A stretch of DNA of 39,608 nucleotides from an uncultured Oscillibacter sp. Its GTDB lineage: Bacteria; Bacillota; Clostridia; Oscillospirales; Oscillospiraceae. Of this stretch, positions 29,809 through 38,062 are shown one piece after another. The notes below the pieces were generated by a model that saw nothing but the letters and a program-made list of their open reading frames with translations, was not told where the DNA came from and made no database searches. Made by a program: the position numbers and the translations under genes. The stretch spans positions 1-39,608 of the forward strand of contig URTS01000004.1 in NCBI GenBank assembly GCA_900550685.1, read 5' to 3'. How positions within the stretch are numbered: position 1 is the first letter of the stretch; each line of letters opens with the position of its first letter.

Positions 29809-31857
29809 TCAGCACAGTTTGGAACCCGCCGGGATCTTGTCATCCAGCATGATGAGGTTCAGCTTCTCCTCGCCCTTTTCCGTGTGGACGGCGGAGAGGA
29901 GCATGCCGTTGCTCTCAAAGCCCATCATCTTCCGGGGCGGCAGGTTTACGATGGCGGCCAGGGTCTTGCCCACCAGGTCCTCCGGCTCATAGAACTTGTG
30001 GATGCCGGAGAGGATTTGCCGGTCGGTGCCGGTGCCGTCATCCAGCGTAAAGCGCAGCAGCTTCTCGGACTTCTTCACAGCCTCACAGGCCTTCACCTTC
30101 ACCACCCGGAGATCGGACTTGCAGAAGGTGTCGAAATCCACCTTTTCGGTGAGCTGGGGCTCCACCTCAATGGCGGGCAGAGCGGCTTTCCGGGCCGCGG
30201 CCTCGGCGATCTCCAGCTCTTCCAGGGCCTTGTCGGCGTCCACACGGGGGAACAGGTTCTCGCCCTTGACCACGGCGGCGGTCTCCGGCAGGGTGCCCCA
30301 GAGGTCGGCGGAGTCCCAGGTCTGGACATCCTTCCCGGCGCCGATCTGGACAAACAGCTTCTCCATGCTCTCAGGCATGAAGGGGGTCAGCAGGATGCCG
30401 CAGATGCGGGTGGCTTCCAGCAGGTTATAGAGCACATGGGCCAGGCGGCCGCCGTTGGCCTCCATGTCCTTGGCCAGGGCCCAGGGGGCGTTTTCATCGA
30501 TATACTTGTTGGCCCGCTGGATCACCTTGAACACCTCGCTGAGAGCGTTGTGGGGAGCGAAGGTGTCCATTTCGCGGGCATAGGCCTTCTTCAGACCGGC
30601 GGCCATGGCGACCAGCTGGGCGTCGTACAGCACGGGGTCTACGGTTTCTCCGTTGGCGGACAGCTCCACGGTGCTGCCCATGCGGACCATGGCAGCCAGC
30701 TGCTGCTCGTCCGCCGTGGCACCGCAGCCTGCCGGCAGGGAGCCGCCGAAGTACTTGTTCACCATGGCGGTGGTGCGGCTGACCAGGTTGCCCAGGTCGT
30801 TGGCCAGGTCGGTGTTGATGGTCTGGATCAGCAGCTCGTTGGAGAAGTTGCCGTCGGAGCCGAAGGGGAAGGTGCGCATCAGGAAGAAGCGGAGGGCGTC
30901 CACGCCGAAGTGCTCCGCCAGCAGGTAGGGGTCCACCACGTTGCCCTTGGACTTGGACATCTTGCCGCCGTCCAGCAGCAGCCAGCCGTGGCCGAAGACA
31001 TGCTTGGGCAGGGGCTCGCCCAGGCTCATCAGCATGGCGGGCCAGATGATGGAATGGAAGCGGACGATCTCCTTGCCCACGATGTTGATGCCGGGCCAGT
31101 ATTTGTGATACTCGTCGTAGCGGTCGTTCTCATAGCCCAGGGCGGTGATATAGTTGGTCAGGGCGTCCAGCCAGACATAGACCACGTGCTTGGGGTCGAA
31201 GTCCACGGGGATGCCCCAGGTGAAGCTGGTGCGGGAGACGCACAGGTCCTCCAGGCCGGGATCGATGAAGTTCTTCACCATCTCGTTGACACGGCTCCGG
31301 GGCTGGAGGAAGTCGGTGTTCACCAGCAGGTCCCGGATGCGGTCGGCATACTTGCTCAGGCGGAAGAAGTAGGCCTCCTCCTCCGCGTCCACCACCGGGC
31401 GGCCGCAGTCGGGACAGCAGCCGTCCTTCAGCTGGCTCTCGGTCCAGAAGGACTCGCAGGGGGTGCAGTACTTGCCCTTGTAGGTGCCCTTGTAGATGTC
31501 GCCCTTGTCGTACATCTTCTTGAAGATTTTCTGGACGGCGGAAACGTGGTAGTCGTCGGTGGTGCGGATGAAGCGGTCGTTGGAGATGTTCATCAGCTTC
31601 CACAGGTCCCGGACGCCCCGGGGACCCTCCACAATGCGGTCCACGAACTCCTTGGGGGTGATGCCGGCGGCCTCGGCCTTCTGCTCGATCTTCTGGCCGT
31701 GCTCGTCGGTGCCGGTGAGGAACATGACGTCCTCCCCCATCAGTCGGTGGTAGCGGGCCAGGGTGTCGGTGGCCACGGTGCAGTAGGTGTGGCCGATGTG
31801 CAGCTTGTCAGAGGGGTAATAAATGGGGGTCGTGATATAAAACGTATCTTTTCCCAT
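29809..31857 (-). CDS. metG: Methionyl-tRNA synthetase
   Basis: A 682-residue class-I synthetase that charges tRNA-Met. The HIGH motif is HIGH at 20-23 and KMSKS at about 299-303. A zinc knuckle uses C131, C134, C148 and C151 (CTPC and CPDC). The anticodon-binding helices follow, and the last 100 residues form an EMAP/Trbp111-like tRNA-binding domain (FCKSDLRVVKVKACEAV onward), as in the long bacterial form. Start ATG 31857 has AAGGAG seven bases upstream. Expression is controlled by a T-box leader whose specifier reads ATG. No odd features within the protein. Confidence 0.97.
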   Translation of the reverse strand: MGKDTFYITTPIYYPSDKLHIGHTYCTVATDTLARYHRLMGEDVMFLTGTDEHGQKIEQKAEAAGITPKEFVDRIVEGPRGVRDLWKLMNISNDRFIRTTDDYHVSAVQKIFKKMYDKGDIYKGTYKGKYCTPCESFWTESQLKDGCCPDCGRPVVDAEEEAYFFRLSKYADRIRDLLVNTDFLQPRSRVNEMVKNFIDPGLEDLCVSRTSFTWGIPVDFDPKHVVYVWLDALTNYITALGYENDRYDEYHKYWPGINIVGKEIVRFHSIIWPAMLMSLGEPLPKHVFGHGWLLLDGGKMSKSKGNVVDPYLLAEHFGVDALRFFLMRTFPFGSDGNFSNELLIQTINTDLANDLGNLVSRTTAMVNKYFGGSLPAGCGATADEQQLAAMVRMGSTVELSANGETVDPVLYDAQLVAMAAGLKKAYAREMDTFAPHNALSEVFKVIQRANKYIDENAPWALAKDMEANGGRLAHVLYNLLEATRICGILLTPFMPESMEKLFVQIGAGKDVQTWDSADLWGTLPETAAVVKGENLFPRVDADKALEELEIAEAAARKAALPAIEVEPQLTEKVDFDTFCKSDLRVVKVKACEAVKKSEKLLRFTLDDGTGTDRQILSGIHKFYEPEDLVGKTLAAIVNLPPRKMMGFESNGMLLSAVHTEKGEEKLNLIMLDDKIPAGSKLC

Positions 31858-31898
31858 GGTTGATCTCCTTCTCTATCATAAATTTTTGTTTCAGTGAT

Positions 31899-32192
31899 AA
31901 AAAACGCCGTCCCCGAGCGTCTGCTCAAGGACGGCGGAAAGGGCCGTGGTACCACCTTGCTTCGCCCGCTCCTCACGGAGGGGGCCTTATGGGGTCGGTT
32001 AAACGATCCCGGCGCTGTAATGGGCGCACCCAGCGCGGTTAGGCGGTTTATCGCGTTGCGCGCGGCTCCGGGACCATGTTCCGCTCTTGGGGCCGCATCC
32101 CTTTTCAGCTGCCGGGACTCTCTGCTGCGGTCCGGGAGAACGTACTCTTCCCATCCTTGCCTGCTGGTTCCTATTTTCGGTCAAATACAGCA
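31899..32192 (-). promoter_or_regulatory. T-box riboswitch (Met) upstream of metG
   Basis: On the minus strand the leader starts with AAGGATGGGAAGAGTAC, the usual T-box stem I opening. In stem I the sequence GCGGAACATGGTCC places ATG (32077-32075) as the specifier codon, matching tRNA-Met. The conserved T-box AAGGTGGTACCACGG stands at 31958-31944. The antiterminator competes with a terminator stem (31905-31912 with 31929-31936, then GTTTTTTAT). Uncharged tRNA-Met should therefore turn metG on. Confidence 0.93.
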
Positions 32193-32195
32193 AAA

Positions 32196-32224
32196 ATTAT
32201 ACAGCAAGTGCAAAATCCTGTCAA
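32196..32224 (-). promoter_or_regulatory. Consensus promoter of the metG T-box leader
   Basis: On the minus strand TTGACA (32224-32219), 17 bases, TATAAT (32201-32196). All twelve box positions match consensus. Confidence 0.88.
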
Positions 32225-32251
32225 GGAAAACCGGAAGTTTCCTGGCCTGGG

Positions 32252-33601
32252 TCAGACCTCCCGGTATTTGCCCCGCCATTTGCCGGAGACATAGTGATAG
32301 ACCGACAGGACGCAGGCCACCGCCCAGCCGATGCCGTAGCTCCAGTACATATAGTCCGGGCCGAACCGGTCCGCCAGCAGATACAAAAAGGGCACCCGCA
32401 GCAGGATCACGGAGGCCACCACGTTGAACATGGGATACAGGCTGTCCCCGGCGCCCCGCATGGCGGAGTTCAGCACAAAAAGGGTGGAAAACAGGACGTA
32501 GGGCGGCATGACGCACTGGAGATACCGGGCGCTGGCGGCGATGACTGCCGGGTCCGGGGAGAAAATGCGGGAGAGGGCGTCGGACTGCCACACCACCAGG
32601 GCGGAGCTGAGCAGCGTCCAGCCGATGGCCAGGGACACGGTGATCCGCACCCCCTGCCGGGCCCGGTCCTCCCTGCCGGCGCCGATATTCTGGCCCACGA
32701 AGGAGATGACGGCGGCAGCCATGCTCTGGGTGGGCAGGAAGGACAGGGTATCCAGCTTGTTGCCCACGTTGAACCCGGCGGTATAGGCCTTGCCGAAGGA
32801 GTTGACTTTGGAGAGGACGCACATGGACCCCAGGGCCACCAGGGACATCTGGATGCCGCTGGGCAGGCCGATGCGGATGATCTGCCAGAACAGCTGCCGG
32901 TCAAAGCGGCCGTTGAAGGGGTGGATGGCCAACTGGGGATAATGGCGGTTGATATACCAGATGCCGAAGAGCCAGCTGCATGCCTGGGCAATGATGGTGC
33001 CCAGGGCCACGCCCAGCACCCCCAGGGAGCAGCCCAGCACCAGCGTCAGGTCCAGGATGACGTTCAAAATGGTGGACACCGCCAGAAACAGCAGCGTGGT
33101 GGAGCTGTTGCCCACGCCGCCCAGAATACCGGCGTTGAGATTATAGCCGATGCTGCCGACAAGGCCCGCGCACACCACCAGGAGGTAAACGCGGGTCTCC
33201 GCCTGGGCGGCGGGGTCCACCCGCAGGACCGTCATCAGCGGCCCCACCAGCAGCAGGGCGATGGCGGTGATGGGCAGGATGCTGCGGACGAAGGCGGTAT
33301 ACAGGCTGTCGATGGCGCTGCGGACCCGGTCCGGCTTTCCGGCGCCGAAGGCTTGGGCGATGACCACCGTGCCGCCGGTGGCGATGCCGGAGAACAGGGA
33401 CGTGAACAGGAAGATCACCGGGAAGCCCACGCCTACGGCGGCCAGGGCCGCGTCGCTGACGAAGTTGCCCACCACCCAGCTGTCCACCATGTTGTAGAAC
33501 TGCTGTAAAAAGTTCCCTGCCAGCAGGGGCAGGGTAAATACCAGAATATGGCGGAGGGGGCTGCCCGCCGTCATATTGCGGATGCCGCTTTCTCTTTTCA
33601 C
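32252..33601 (-). CDS. MATE family efflux transporter
   Basis: A 449-residue membrane protein with twelve hydrophobic segments in two homologous halves. The first half opens with LVFTLPLLAGNFLQQFYNMVDSW-type MATE sequence, and the second half repeats the pattern with IIRIGLPSGIQMSLVAL. MATE proteins export drugs or metabolites in exchange for Na+ or H+; the cargo is unknown. The start is GTG 33601, four bases after GAGGTGAAAT; the ATG nine codons downstream is less well placed. A possible promoter is TTGCGC, 17 bases, TAGAGT (33658-33630, minus). It is divergent from exoA. Confidence 0.93.
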   Translation of the reverse strand: MKRESGIRNMTAGSPLRHILVFTLPLLAGNFLQQFYNMVDSWVVGNFVSDAALAAVGVGFPVIFLFTSLFSGIATGGTVVIAQAFGAGKPDRVRSAIDSLYTAFVRSILPITAIALLLVGPLMTVLRVDPAAQAETRVYLLVVCAGLVGSIGYNLNAGILGGVGNSSTTLLFLAVSTILNVILDLTLVLGCSLGVLGVALGTIIAQACSWLFGIWYINRHYPQLAIHPFNGRFDRQLFWQIIRIGLPSGIQMSLVALGSMCVLSKVNSFGKAYTAGFNVGNKLDTLSFLPTQSMAAAVISFVGQNIGAGREDRARQGVRITVSLAIGWTLLSSALVVWQSDALSRIFSPDPAVIAASARYLQCVMPPYVLFSTLFVLNSAMRGAGDSLYPMFNVVASVILLRVPFLYLLADRFGPDYMYWSYGIGWAVACVLSVYHYVSGKWRGKYREV

Positions 33602-33629
33602 ATTTCACCTCAGAAGTCGTTCTGCATTT

Positions 33630-33696
33630 ACTCTACTCCTTTCCGGCGGGAAGCGCAAGCGCCCCAGTTGCTTTTTTCCGGAAAAGCGGGTAGAAT
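33630..33696. promoter_or_regulatory. Divergent promoters for the MATE gene and exoA
   Basis: Minus strand: TTGCGC (33658-33653), 17 bases, TAGAGT (33635-33630), toward the MATE gene. Plus strand: TTGCTT (33668-33673), 17 bases, TAGAAT (33691-33696), toward exoA. Confidence 0.5.
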
Positions 33697-33741
33697 GGTG
33701 GAAAAACGGAAAAGCCGCCGGAAAGGCGGCGGGGAGGCACT

Positions 33742-34497
33742 ATGAAACTGGTATCCTGGAACGTCAACGGACTGCGGGCCTGCCTGGGCAAGGGCTTTCT
33801 GGACTTCTGCGCCTTTGCGGACGCCGACGTGATCTGCTTACAGGAGACGAAAATGCGGCCGGAGCAGGCGTCCTTCGACCTGCCGGGGTACGAGCGCTTC
33901 TGGAACAGCGCCGACAAGGCGGGCTATTCCGGCACCGCCGTGTTCACCCGGCAGACGCCCCTCTCCGTCACCTATGACTTCGGCAAGGAGGTCCACCGCC
34001 ACGAGGGCCGGGTCATCACAGCGGAGTATCCGGCGTTTTACCTGGTTTGCTGCTACACCCCCAACTCCAAGGACCAGCTGGCCCGGCTGGACTACCGGAT
34101 GGAGTGGGAGGACGACATCCGGGACTATCTGATGGAGCTGGACACCAAAAAGCCGGTGGTGTACTGCGGGGACCTGAACGTGGCCCATGAGGAGATCGAC
34201 ATTAAGAACCCCAAGAGCAACCGGATGAACCCCGGCTTTTCCGATGAGGAGCGGGCCAAGATGACCCAACTGCTGGGCAGCGGCTTTACGGACACCTTCC
34301 GTTACCTCTACCCCGACAAGACCGGGGCCTACTCCTGGTGGAGCTACCGGTTCAACGCCCGGAAGAACAACGCAGGCTGGCGCATCGACTATTTCATCGT
34401 CTCCGACCGGCTGAAAGACAAGATCAAGTCCGCCGATATCTGGAGCGAGGTCATGGGCAGCGACCACTGCCCCGTGGTGCTGGAGCTGGATGTATAA
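33742..34497 (+). CDS. exoA: Exodeoxyribonuclease III / AP endonuclease
   Basis: A 251-residue member of the ExoIII/APE1 family that cuts DNA at abasic sites and trims 3' ends in base excision repair. Motifs are complete: SWNVNGLRA (5-13), LQETK (33-37, metal-binding Glu35), GDLNVAH (143-149) and GSDHCPV with His242. WWSYRFNARKNNAGWRIDYF is the typical late segment of the Exo III group. Start ATG 33742 follows GGGGAGG by four or five bases. It stands alone with its own promoter and terminator. No odd features. Confidence 0.96.
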   Translation: MKLVSWNVNGLRACLGKGFLDFCAFADADVICLQETKMRPEQASFDLPGYERFWNSADKAGYSGTAVFTRQTPLSVTYDFGKEVHRHEGRVITAEYPAFYLVCCYTPNSKDQLARLDYRMEWEDDIRDYLMELDTKKPVVYCGDLNVAHEEIDIKNPKSNRMNPGFSDEERAKMTQLLGSGFTDTFRYLYPDKTGAYSWWSYRFNARKNNAGWRIDYFIVSDRLKDKIKSADIWSEVMGSDHCPVVLELDV

Positions 34498-34501
34498 AAT
34501 A

Positions 34502-34546
34502 AGAAACCGCCCCCTTCCGGCGCACAGCCGGGCGGGGGCGGTTTGT
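34502..34546 (+). terminator. Terminator of exoA
   Basis: A long GC-rich stem, AAACCGCCCCC (34503-34514 region) with GGGGGCGGTTT, directly after the exoA stop and before the end of the convergent LTA-synthase-like gene. It can serve both. Confidence 0.85.
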
Positions 34547-34557
34547 CTGTCAGGGCG

Positions 34558-36516
34558 TCAGCCAACGTCCTTGTATTTCAGCTTGTAGTAACTCCAGCAG
34601 CGCCACTTGTGAATGGCGTCCTTCAGGGCCATGGAGGCTTCGTCCGTCTGCTCGTTCAGAATCCGTTGGGGCAGCACGGTGCCGTCCGCCAGCACGTAGA
34701 TCTTCTTCTGCACCACGGGACTGATCCGCCGCAGGGAGCCCAGGAAGTCAAACCAGGGGCTTTCCCCGGTGCGGCCCGTCAGTTCCAGAACGGTCTGGCC
34801 CAGGAAGGCGGCGGAGAGCACGCCGTCCTCCGGCAGGTCCAGGGCGGAGACGGCGCTGTCCCAGTCCAAAGTTTCCACGGCGGCGCTGTTGGCCCAGATG
34901 ACATAGGGAGTCTTGTAGGAGCAGAGAACGTCTTTCCGGTCCATCTCCGCCACGGCCACCTCGGAGCCAAGCTCCGCGTAGGCCAGCTGGTTGTCCCCCA
35001 GATAGGGCAGATGGTCGCCGTAGAATACCAGCACCACCGGCTCGCTCCGCTCCTCGAAATAGGCTGTCAGGCGGCCCAGCATGGCGTCGGCGTCCCGGAC
35101 GCCCTCGGTGTAGACCTCCAGCATGGTCCGGGCTGCGTCGGAGAGGTCCGCCGTGGTGGAGATCGGGGTGAAGGTGCGGCCCTCACCGTATTTGTCGGCG
35201 GTGTAGCTCATGTGGTTCTGAATGGTGGTGGTGTAATTGAAAAGGGTGCGGCCCTCGGCCACCGCCGTTTCAAACTCAGCCTCGATCTGGCCCGCCATAT
35301 AGTCGTCCGTGACCCAGCGGCCCTTGTATTCCAGGTTTTCCATGTCCTCGGCAAAGACCTCATGCTCCGCCCCCAGCCAGCGGTAGACGTTTTCCCGGTT
35401 GTAGAACCAGGCGTCGCCGGGATGGTAGAAGGAGGTGCGGCAGCCGTCGGCTCCAAAGACCCGGAACAGGCTGTCCAGATTCCGGTTCACCACCCGCATG
35501 GCGGAGGTGGTGGTGGCGGAGAGGGCATTGGTCTGCATCCCCGTCAGCACGTCGAACTCCGTGTTGGCGGTGCCCCCGGCAAAGCCGGGCACCACCACGT
35601 GGCCGGAGATGGCGTGGGGGTCACTTTGCAGTGCATGGAGGTTGGGCAGGGGATCGTCCCCCTCCGCCCAGTTGAACATGGAGCCGTCGGTGATGTCGGA
35701 AAAGGCCTCGTTCATCACCATGATGACGTTGACGTCCTTCCCCAGCCCCGTTTGCTCCCCGGTCTCCCAGGAGGCGGCCTCGGACTTGGAGAAGCCCTCC
35801 GGCTTGTCCACCGGGTAGGTGGTGAACTGGTGGCAGAAGCAGTAAGGGAAGCCCAGTTCATTAAAGACCGAGGGGACATAGTAGGCGTTGCTGACCCGGA
35901 AAGAATTATAGAGGTCGTTGCTGGCATACACCGTGAAGATCAGGGCCGCCAGCACGCCGAAGCTCACCGCCGCCCCCAGGAGCCGTTCCGGCCAGCAGCG
36001 GCCGGGGATGACGGCCACGGCGTCCTTCTTCGTGATCCGGGCCTTCAGCACGGCGAAGGACACCGGACGGCTGGTGATGAACACCCCCAGGACCACCAGG
36101 GCCGCCGTGGTCAGGAGGACCAGGGCGATGGCCGTAACCGGGTAGTTGATATCGAAGGTCTGCATGGCGCTGCCCACTTCCCGCACCAGAGCAAAGTCCC
36201 GGGGAAACACCGGCTCGTCCCGGACCTCAATCTTCACCCGGTTGAAAAGGGCCAGGGCGCAGACCAGAAAATTCACTAGGGCCGCGCCGTAAAAGACGTT
36301 CCGGAACAAAAAGGCAAAGGCCAGCAGCAAAAGGCCGATGGGCAGGGCGTTCAGCACGATCAGCAGGGGCTGGGACCGGAAAATGGCCAGCACCGTCCGC
36401 AGGGCGTTGGGCTGGCACCACAGGGCCAGCAGGGTGATGCACCCGGCCAGCAGCACCGCCAGCACCAGGCTGCCCCACAGGGGCAGGGTAAGTCTATGGA
36501 TACGCTTCTCTTTCAA
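34558..36516 (-). CDS. LTA synthase family membrane sulfatase/phosphoglycerol transferase
   Basis: A 652-residue protein with about five N-terminal membrane helices (12-33, 48-71, 75-92, 126-147 and 177-197) and a large outside sulfatase-fold domain. Metal and catalytic features are seen: MNEAFSD (268-274, metal-binding Glu270), GGTANTEFDVLTG with nucleophile Thr316, HPGDAWFYNRE, and FYGDHLP (about 493-499). The family adds glycerol-phosphate units to make lipoteichoic acid or related polymers. In species without proven LTA the product may differ. The start is probably TTG 36516 with GAGAGG ten bases upstream. It has its own promoter. Confidence 0.93.
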   Translation of the reverse strand: MKEKRIHRLTLPLWGSLVLAVLLAGCITLLALWCQPNALRTVLAIFRSQPLLIVLNALPIGLLLLAFAFLFRNVFYGAALVNFLVCALALFNRVKIEVRDEPVFPRDFALVREVGSAMQTFDINYPVTAIALVLLTTAALVVLGVFITSRPVSFAVLKARITKKDAVAVIPGRCWPERLLGAAVSFGVLAALIFTVYASNDLYNSFRVSNAYYVPSVFNELGFPYCFCHQFTTYPVDKPEGFSKSEAASWETGEQTGLGKDVNVIMVMNEAFSDITDGSMFNWAEGDDPLPNLHALQSDPHAISGHVVVPGFAGGTANTEFDVLTGMQTNALSATTTSAMRVVNRNLDSLFRVFGADGCRTSFYHPGDAWFYNRENVYRWLGAEHEVFAEDMENLEYKGRWVTDDYMAGQIEAEFETAVAEGRTLFNYTTTIQNHMSYTADKYGEGRTFTPISTTADLSDAARTMLEVYTEGVRDADAMLGRLTAYFEERSEPVVLVFYGDHLPYLGDNQLAYAELGSEVAVAEMDRKDVLCSYKTPYVIWANSAAVETLDWDSAVSALDLPEDGVLSAAFLGQTVLELTGRTGESPWFDFLGSLRRISPVVQKKIYVLADGTVLPQRILNEQTDEASMALKDAIHKWRCWSYYKLKYKDVG

Positions 36517-36549
36517 AACGACAGATCCTCTCCGAAAAAATTACATCTT

Positions 36550-36578
36550 ATATTAAGGGATTTACGGAGAAATTGCAA
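36550..36578 (-). promoter_or_regulatory. Promoter of the LTA-synthase-like gene
   Basis: On the minus strand TTGCAA (36578-36573), 17 bases, TAATAT (36555-36550). The remaining spacer to 36715 holds a short GC-rich hairpin (around 36679-36700) and no gene. Confidence 0.55.
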
Positions 36579-36715
36579 GTATAGAAGCATGGAAAGAATA
36601 CGAAACGCTGTATTTACTGCAAATATTACGGATCGTATCGGAAAAGGCCGGACCTGCCGCCGGATTTTTCCGAAGGGTACCGCCTGCCAGGCGGCGGTTT
36701 TCTGCGGGATAAAAA

Positions 36716-36744
36716 GTCCCCCGGAGACTTTGTCTCCGGGGGGC
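36716..36744 (-). terminator. Terminator of pta
   Basis: Stem CCCCCGGAGAC (36718-36728) with GTCTCCGGGGG (36732-36742). On the minus strand it is followed by ACTTTTTAT. Confidence 0.9.
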
Positions 36745-36773
36745 GGTTATGGACGGTATGGACAGGGGGAAAA

Positions 36774-37751
36774 TCAGTCCACCAGGCCGGCGGTGATGAT
36801 GGCCATGGAGTAAACCTCCAGAGCGTTGCAGCCGCGGGACAGGTCGTTGATGGGGGCGTTCAGGCCCTGCAGGATGGGGCCGTAAGCGTCGAAGTTACCC
36901 ATGCGCTGGCAGATCTTGTAGCCGATGTTGCCGGCGTTGATGTCGGGGAAGATGAAGGTGTTGGCGTGGCCGCCCACAGCGCTGGTGATGTGCTTGGTCT
37001 TGGCCACCACGGGAGACACGGCGGCGTCGAACTGGAACTCGCCGTCCACGGGAACGTCGGGCATGGCAGCCTTGGCCTTCTCGCAGGCGTTGTGCATCTT
37101 GTCCACGTCCTCGCCCTTGCCGGAGCCCAGGGTGGAGTAGCTCAGGAAGGCCACCTTGGGATCGATGCCGAAGACCTTGGCGGTCTTGGCGGTCTCAACG
37201 GCGATCTCCACCAGCTCGTCCTCGGTGGGCTTGATGTTGATGGCGCAGTCGGCCATGGCCAGGACCTCGTTCTCACCGGTGGCGGAAGGACGGACCATAA
37301 TGAAGCAGGAGGACACGATCTTGCTGCCCGGCTTGGTCTTGATGATCTGCAGGGCGGGACGGACGGTGTCGGCGGTGGAGTAGGTAGCGCCGCCCAGCAG
37401 AGCGTCGGCATAGCCCATCTTCACCAGCATGGTGCCGAAGTAGTTGGCCTGGGACAGGGCCTTGCGGCACTGCTCGTCGGTCATCTTGCCCTTGCGCAGC
37501 TCCACCATCAGGGCGACCATCTTGTCCATGTCGGGGAAGTTGGCGGGATCCACAATCTCAGCGCCGCGGATGTTGAAGCCGGCCTCCTCGGCAGCCTTGG
37601 CGATCTCCTCGGCGTTGCCCACCAGAACGGGGGTCAGGAAGGTACCGGACAGCAGACGGGCGCTGGCCTCCAGGATACGGGGATCGGTGCCCTCGGTAAA
37701 GACGATCTTGCGGGGATGCGCCTTCAGCTTTTTGATCAGAAACTCAAACAT
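36774..37751 (-). CDS. pta: Phosphate acetyltransferase
   Basis: A 325-residue short-form Pta that exchanges CoA of acetyl-CoA for phosphate, giving acetyl-phosphate for ATP production by acetate kinase. Family segments are seen along its length: IVFTEGTDPRILEAS at the start, ADALLGGATYSTADTVRPAL (about 115-134), VSSCFIMVRP, MADCAINIKPTEDELVEIA, VAFLSYSTLGSGKG and FPDINAGNIGYKICQR. No N-terminal CobB-like extension is present, so this is the class-I type. Start ATG 37751 has GGAGG about nine bases upstream. ackA is not in the window. Together with nifJ it completes pyruvate to acetyl-phosphate. Confidence 0.96.
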   Translation of the reverse strand: MFEFLIKKLKAHPRKIVFTEGTDPRILEASARLLSGTFLTPVLVGNAEEIAKAAEEAGFNIRGAEIVDPANFPDMDKMVALMVELRKGKMTDEQCRKALSQANYFGTMLVKMGYADALLGGATYSTADTVRPALQIIKTKPGSKIVSSCFIMVRPSATGENEVLAMADCAINIKPTEDELVEIAVETAKTAKVFGIDPKVAFLSYSTLGSGKGEDVDKMHNACEKAKAAMPDVPVDGEFQFDAAVSPVVAKTKHITSAVGGHANTFIFPDINAGNIGYKICQRMGNFDAYGPILQGLNAPINDLSRGCNALEVYSMAIITAGLVD

Positions 37752-37827
37752 GCTCTCAATTCCTCCAAAATTTCAGTAATTAGGAATACCGCCCGGAACG
37801 GGACCGGTATCCGTAACGCTACACCTT

Positions 37828-37855
37828 ATTATACACAGTCCGTCTCTCCGGTCAA
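37828..37855 (-). promoter_or_regulatory. Promoter of pta
   Basis: On the minus strand TTGACC (37855-37850), 16 bases, TATAAT (37833-37828), about 75 bases before the start codon. Confidence 0.75.
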
Positions 37856-37971
37856 TAAAAAAAGTGACAAATTCCATGGTATTTTTTCCGAAAATTCGGA
37901 GGTCTGGTAGAAAAAGGGGCAAATTCTCCCCGTTAAAATGCATAAATTTTTCCCCGCGCCGGAGAAGTGGC

Positions 37972-38000
37972 TTGACGGATGCAGCGAAAGGCGATACAAT
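37972..38000 (+). promoter_or_regulatory. Promoter of the M23 peptidase gene
   Basis: TTGACG (37972-37977), 17 bases, TACAAT (37995-38000), about 60 bases before the start codon. Between this and the divergent pta promoter the sequence is AT-rich with no other feature seen. Confidence 0.7.
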
Positions 38001-38062
38001 AAACGGTAACAATTTGTAACTATTTTGTTATTTCCCCATGATTCTATTTTTCTAGGAGTACT

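Noticed and set aside
29884..31863. 659-residue plus-strand open frame
   Set aside because: Antisense of metG, with low-complexity composition.
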